A DNA stretch of 64,000 nt, taken from the NCBI RefSeq assembly GCF_031755915.1, contig NC_083380.1, forward strand, positions 15,271,001-15,335,000, written 5' to 3'. The stretch's first letter is position 1; every line of letters begins with the position of its first letter. Under the pieces are notes generated by a model. That model worked only from the letters and a program-made list of their open reading frames with translations, ran no database searches and had not been told where the DNA came from. Positions 57,854 through 64,000 of this stretch are shown here, one piece after another. The translations under genes were made by a program, and so were the position numbers. This DNA comes from Ziziphus jujuba (lineage: Eukaryota; Streptophyta; Magnoliopsida; Rosales; Rhamnaceae).

Positions 57854-60800
57854 TCACCCTGCAGGAGCAACTAACAGTAACCAAAGGTTATTGTATGGTA
57901 AAAAGGAGCCACAAGCAGCAATGTGAGGATTACAGACTTATAGTCATCTTATCGTCAATTACCACAAAAACGTGCTACAGGTGCAACCATGTGTCTCCTA
58001 TCCTTTTACAAATCCAGTCCTTTTGGCAATTTGCATTTCAAAATATTGACAGTACAACATGCATATACATGTCAGGTGATACATATTACCAATACACAAA
58101 ACTTCTTTGACTCCATAAATTGTATAAAATGATTCAATTGGACAGAGTTGCAATATCCAAATTAACACTACACATAAAACTTTGCATCTGGTAAATTTTA
58201 AAACAAGACTCTGCATCAGTTATCATCTGTCTCATGGCGGCATAGGGCCATGAGGCCATGAGGCATGAGCTAGACCATGAAATCAAAATAATGTTTTATT
58301 TTTTTATTTTATTTTTATTTTATTTTATTTTTATTGTATTTTATTTTTTACTTAAACTAGACCATTAGGATGGATTATTAGCCTTCTCTCAGATGATACT
58401 AGGATCATTACCAGCATCAAAAGTGGAAACACTAGTGGTTAACAAGAAGATCTCCAGAAAAGAGAAAAAAGTATGAGACACTTTATGAATGTTACTAGAA
58501 ACATAGGAATCAAAACATTCACTTATTTTAGGTGTTGGGACAAGAATGCTCGGCCTTATTATGGTTGGATTTCAGTTTTCACATTACCAGGGACTACAAA
58601 CTTGGAAAAAGCTATTCCTTTTCTCACTTATTTGTTAGTCCTTCCTACCTACCCTAAATTCTATTTTGATTTACATCCAGAAAATTAATTGGCAAAGAAG
58701 ATCATAATGGTAAAATTAGAACTTACAAGCAAGATCATCCCAGTGAAGAAATCCACCATGACCTCTAGCATTTTTAAACTTGTAAACAGCACCATTAACT
58801 AGTCATGGAAAGAAATAATATCATCAATTGTCCATCAATTAAAATTAAATGAATGCATACACCAAAATGCCTTAAAAGTTTAAATAAAAAATAATAATAA
58901 TACTGTATGAAATAAAATTCCACATTATGCTTACAGTACCTTCATAACCCCCAAAAACAGGATCTTCTGACAGTAGCAGAGGTGTATCTAGGTCGATGAA
59001 CCTGTACAAAATATGTACTACTTAATGATGAATTGTTGAAGAAGAAAGTGAACTAAATAGAAGGGAACTATTTTCCCTTTTTAATAAAGGTTGATAATAC
59101 TTACTTGAAACACCCAAACCCAGCGGCAAGTTGACCAGCAAAGCCCATGGCCAGTTTAGTCTCAACCATACCACCAATCATCAGTTTCAGTCCTGATGCC
59201 TTTGCCACCTCAATAATTTCAAGGGCCCCAACAACCCCAACTTTGGCAAGTTTAATATTAAGGACATCAACAAGATTTCCCTCTACTATTTTCTTAACAT
59301 CGGCTATACTTCGGCAGCTCTCATCAGCAGCAACTGACACCCCATATTTATCTCTGGCAATATGACTAACATATCCAAGGCCTTCCCAATCATCTCTATG
59401 AACTGGTTGTTCAAAGAGAACAGGAGTCACTCCCATACCTGGACAGGAAAAAATTAAGTTTCTAATTAGAAGAGCCTGAATACTGGAGTTTAAACACAAA
59501 CACAAATACATAGGTTATAGGTGGTTTTTGAATGTGTGGCAGGAAGAAAGAAAAAAGAGGTCCCAGTAACAATCATGGATATGTCCCTGGTTCTCAAGTG
59601 TACATTTTGTGAGTTGCTAATCGCAAATTGGCAGAATTATATCTTAGTTTCCTTAATAAATCCTTTACCGTGCAATTTTTCAAGAACTTCAACAGCTTCT
59701 TTGGGTTTATATCCTTCATTAGCATCCAAGATAAACATGCAATCAGGGTGGACGAGACGTATGGCTTTAAGAACTTCAATATCTGCATTTAGATTCTTTC
59801 CCACCTTAAGCTTTAGAGCTCCAAATCCTTGTTTGCAATACTCCAACGCCAATGCAGCCGCTTCAGCAGGGGTAACAATTGGAATCTGCATTCCATAAAA
59901 AATTTTCAGTGGGTACATCATTTTTCTGTTGTCTTTTGTAGTCCTGATTATAAAGTGATAGGAATCAAAGACAAATAGGTTTTACAAAGCAGCATCTCCA
60001 AATCATAGATACAATAAAATGCAGAAAGACATTAATGTAGTATATGGCAAACAGAACATGGGCAATTCCTTCAATAAAAGAATTACTCGAACGATAACTT
60101 AACCGTTATATCAGTGGTAATGGTATTCGAAGCTCCACCAAACAGTCTCCAAAGCGGCACACCGATACTATTTGCAACCGCATCAATTAATGCCATCTCC
60201 ACGCCCGCCCTAACCTTCACATAGCCAATACAGTGTAACAATATGAAAAACCTTTGTTCTTTCAACGAATAAAACCCAGTCATATATCTTGGAATCCACA
60301 AAATTACAGTCGAAAAAGGAAAAATAAATAAATAAATAAAAAGTTGACAATTTTACATGCTGAGTTTACAAATTACAATAGTTTGTGATGATAAGTAAAA
60401 TAAAGCGAAAAAAACAATCTTCAGTTGTGAGTTTTTCCCAAACTTTTCACAGAAAATTTTCTAAGTAGCCAAGTTCCTTATGATCCAAATAAATTCCAGC
60501 CCATATCAAAAGCAAAAATGCAAAACCATCTCAAAATATATACTCTTACGAGTTAAGCAAATACTAAACAAACAGAAGTAAAAATCGGGTTTCGAGAAGA
60601 TTTAGCAATTACTCACAGAAGCAAACTCATGTCCAGGAAGAATCCCACCGATCTCTCCCAAAACCGAACCTAAAGTCATCTCCGGACTCCGTCGCAAGAA
60701 CTCACATGCCTCGCTCGCCTTCACCATCGCCGTTGGCTGATCCTCTGCGGTCACAAATGGCAAAATCGGAGCCTCACCCCAACCAACACAACCATTATTC

Positions 60801-61090
60801 AACTCGATTCGAATCGCAACGTTCTCCACCTTCTCCAATCTAGACGTCGCAATCGTGAAAGGGGCAATCAAGGGCACGTTCAGTGGCCTATTCTCTGCTC
60901 TCTGCACATTGACTGTGATGGTTTCCATCAAATTCTTGAACCCCAAGCTCGTTGGAGTCGCCAACACCATCTTTATACTCAATCCTGAAATGGGTCTTGA
61001 TTTATTTGAATTATAAAGGGGATTGAGAGCAGAGCAGTGGAGCAGAGCATGGTTTGGTGGTGAGTTTAGAGAAAACCCAATGGAACCCAT
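57854..61090 (-). CDS. L-Ala-D/L-Glu epimerase-like enzyme (enolase superfamily)
   Basis: Minus-strand exons are 60617-61090, 60104-60214, 59669-59885, 59105-59438, 58940-59001 and 58727-58798, plus a possible 5-base terminal exon 57854-57858 (W then stop); all join in frame to about 424 aa. The first ~40 residues are Ser/Asn-rich and may be a plastid transit peptide; internal Mets at 41 and 55 could serve a shorter form. Enolase-superfamily residues are all present: KLK (220-222), the metal ligands Asp249 in LDANEGY, Glu277 in LFEQPV and Asp306 in AADES, and Lys330 in NIKLAK. The mandelate-racemase N-domain contains GWGEAPILP. Relatives epimerise L-Ala-D/L-Glu and related dipeptides; the plant substrate is not settled. 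The C-terminus has GGFLHWDDLA. Without the last exon, reading through the donor adds CKF and stops. Confidence 0.9.
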
Positions 61091-63323
61091 TTGGTGGAGT
61101 TGGCTCTAATAGGGTTTTGGGCAACTGGGTTCGGAGTTTTCGATGAGTGCTGAGTGTGTGATGGGATTTTGAGGAAGATGCGAGGAACTGCCATAGTTGG
61201 GATCATAGTAGAAATACTCTGCGAGTTCAACATTTTGCAGAATTTGCTAGCAATTTTTAATTCTCAGAGGTCATTTTTGGCTTGCTACAATTGTCTTTTT
61301 GCATGGTTTCGGCTTGCCTATTTTCTAGGATTTTATATTACCAATTTGAAAACTTTATTCTTTTTCTGTTTGTTTGCTTTTATCGAAAACTGATAAAATC
61401 TCCCCTACCGAGTTAAATAATCAATCAATTTTCATATTGAATTTCACTCACCTGGACAATATAAAGTGAAATCTGTGAGTGACTTTGTGGATGGAGAAGG
61501 AGTTTATGCAAATTTTCACTGTCTGATGATTTCTGTAAATAATCCTAGAAACTTTATTTTGTGGGAAAATGATCTTTCTGAAAATCTTTACCACAATTTA
61601 ATAGACTATCATTAACGGTACATTTTCCAATACAAATATTTTAATATTACATATTGAAAAAATATTTAAATAAAATTGAATTAATTACTGTTGTATTATG
61701 ATTACGATGAAAATAGCTTCAGTGAGTACTGTATATTTTATTTATAATTATATTATAAGAATATGAATTTAAATCATAAAATAGAATTTGAAATAATTTG
61801 TAATTTTTTTTAAAATATAATATTTTATTATTTATGGTAAAAGTGTTTTTATTTATTTATTACATATATGGTACAAAGTTAAAAGAGGAAACATGCTCAT
61901 TGATAATTATGTATATATATTATTTTTTAAAATGTTTCAATTTTTTTTAATATTGAGTAGAAGGGATTTTTTATATATATAAATCAAGGAGAAAAGATTC
62001 TGGCATGGAGTTTTAAATTCACAACTTGAGAAGTATCATAAGTGAAAGGGACTTGAATTCTAAATAATTGTTATAAAAAAAATAATAATTAAGAAAAAAA
62101 TAGAAAAGAAGCAGTTTTGCCACTAAGCTAATGAAAAATCAGTATAAAAAAATGCTTCATTCAAACTTGAGGCCCCAACTCAATATACAACTATTTTGTT
62201 TCTTTTAATTTATTATTATTAGCTATTGCAAGTGGTAAGTCCTAGTCATTCAAATATTTGGAGTGGCAACATAAATGTCACTTTTAATATAAATGTTTAG
62301 GTCTTACCAAAAAAATGACAAATATTTTTTTTTTAATAAATGCTTAGGGGTTTACCGCATTTAATTAATCACATATCAAATAAGGTTTTGATTATGGTTC
62401 TTGAAGGGACCACCTTCTTAAGGCAATTGTCCCGTCTAAATTCAAATCCTCATCATTTAAGATTTTATTTTATTTTTTTGTTTAATCTGTGAGTTATCAT
62501 CTATTATTATTATTGTCCCAAAAATTTAAGATGAATAAAAAAATATAAAAAAAGAGTTTGTTCGTAAATAATGATAATAAAGACAATTACATGAAAAAAA
62601 AAAAAAACTTGTATATGTGTATATAAACATTTTATGAGTGATTTTTCTGAATAATTCAAATGACAACTACCTCAAGTGATAACCTCATATTTTAAGTTCA
62701 ATTAGGCTTGTGCTAATGCCCCTGTCAAATAATTGTATTCAAATATAACAAATTAAAATTTAAAAATCTAAATTGCAATAATTAACAATTATTTTTTAAA
62801 ATTCATATATTCTACTTTAACATTATATAAGATTATAAATTATTCAATTTATATTGTATTTTTGTTTTCCTTTTTCTAATAAGTTTATATTGTAGTTGAT
62901 CGCTAATTGTTACACAAATAACATGACATAAAGTTTTCCTCATTATCAAAAACTTATGGAGCCAACCCATTAAGTGCAGCTATCCAAAAGCTTCCTCAAA
63001 TGTCCCCTCGATGTGCTCAAAGGTTAATAATTTGCTAGGGATGTCAAATGTCATTAATTTCTGAAAGCTTTTAATTATATTGGCATGTTAAGTTGGCAAA
63101 TAGGACAAAAAAAGTGGAAGAGATTAAACAAATCTTGTTGGCTTCACTATGCTAAAAAGGTTTGAACTCCCTTTCTCCATCATTCTTTTTTTTTTCTCAG
63201 TTTGTATAAAACCAGTATATACACCAATCTTTTATTACCACTGAAAAAAAAAAAAAAATAGAAGAAGAAGAAAAAGGTATATACTATCTTTGCCTCCCCT
63301 ATGTTAAAAGGACAAAGTTATTT

Positions 63324-63356
<33 letters not shown>

Positions 63357-64000
63357 TCCTTTTTTATTCTATAGAGGATAAAGTTGACAAGAAGAGATAT
63401 TCCTAAATGTGCCTTCAAAATTATATTATATATTTCTTTTACGTGTATAATTGACAGGTCGAAAATATTTAAATCAATTTCATATATAACAAGGATATAT
63501 ATACAAGTAAAATTGTTTAGATTGGGATTTAAGAAATATATGTACAAGGCCAATATATGTTAATCCGATAAGGAAAATATAGCATGCATGCAGACGAAAC
63601 ATATCAAATTAAACAAACCAGAAACAAAGACAGAAACCAAACTAATTATAATATAATTGTATAGTCTTTTCCACTTAAAGGCATATAATTTTTTCTTAAG
63701 TTTACCAAAGAGAAAATTTTCTAATTAAAAAAATAAATTAATAAGAATTTTTGAAATAATAACATTATTCCAAGGTCAAATAAGTTTCATTCAGATATTT
63801 TATCTAACTTTGATTAGGTATGAAACTCAAGCACTTAAAATTATGTTTTTGGTGTTTTTCATCAATAATTATATGATTAATTGCAATTTGATACCTTCAA
63901 TTATTATAATTTTGTAATTTAGATTCTTAATTTTTAAAGATAATGATTCACACCTTTAACTTTTAAATTTGTAACAAATTCATCTAATTTTCAATTTTGT
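61091..64000. other. Upstream region of the epimerase gene and AT-rich spacer
   Basis: 61091-61400 should hold the epimerase leader and promoter. The rest is AT-rich with ATT runs, poly-A/T and a CTTTT repeat near 63330-63352. A minus-strand frame at 63299-63553 is low complexity. No gene is supported up to the window end. Confidence 0.5.

Noticed and set aside
59521..59898. 125-codon plus-strand frame within the epimerase gene
   Set aside because: It is antisense to a conserved enolase-superfamily exon with catalytic residues on the minus strand.
1..64000. CRISPR arrays, operons, phage or bacterial mobile elements
   Set aside because: Repeats have no regular spacer structure, and all real genes have plant introns and single-gene promoters.

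Overview
The window is plant nuclear DNA. It is AT-rich and full of (TA)n, poly-A/T and trinucleotide runs. Its genes have many exons joined at GT-AG introns, and their products are plant-specific: a cytokinetic kinesin of the NACK1 type, an 8-Cys type-2 lipid-transfer protein, a DUF789 protein and LRK10L/WAK-type receptor ectodomains. Protein similarity and CT-rich leaders suggest a eudicot, perhaps a woody rosid; the species cannot be named from sequence alone.

Layout. At 0-4.4 kb, on the minus strand, lie two separate GUB_WAK/WAK_assoc ectodomain exons of LRK10-like receptor kinases. Both end in phase-1 donors, and no kinase exon is visible between them, so they may be alternative first exons of one locus whose kinase part lies to the left of the window. 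4.4-33 kb is a gene-poor repeat zone. It holds an ancient direct segmental duplication (about 5.75-10.3 kb and 14.9-18.6 kb), a decayed minus-strand Ty1/copia pol relic (10.85-11.7 kb), a HAIKU2/RLK7-like LRR receptor pseudogene fragment bracketed by short direct repeats (15.0-15.9 kb), MITE-like inverted-repeat elements (17-18.4 kb), and a Cassandra-like TRIM retrotransposon with 5S-rRNA-like modules. The TRIM's 3' LTR is split by a 2.93-kb GC-richer element with TG...CA ends and a 4-bp target duplication (22247-25177), most simply a solo LTR. A 350-bp direct duplication (25.9-26.5 kb) and long AT-rich spacer follow.

33.4-61.1 kb is the genic part. It contains a six-exon DUF789 gene (plus, 34364-39691, 408 aa), a 14-coding-exon NACK1/HINKEL kinesin gene (plus, 44041-48525, 964 aa) with an M-phase MSA element just upstream, a single-exon nsLTP2 gene (minus, 50804-51088), and an L-Ala-D/L-Glu epimerase-like gene (minus, 57854-61090, six or seven exons). 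61.1-64 kb is AT-rich spacer.

The genes do not form a pathway; this is ordinary plant gene order with independent promoters. I found no convincing new multi-gene system. The most notable features are the twin receptor ectodomain exons, the nested 5S-bearing TRIM, the bracketed LRR fragment, and the NACK1 regulatory details (MSA sites, and loss of the Thr-Pro context at position 145).
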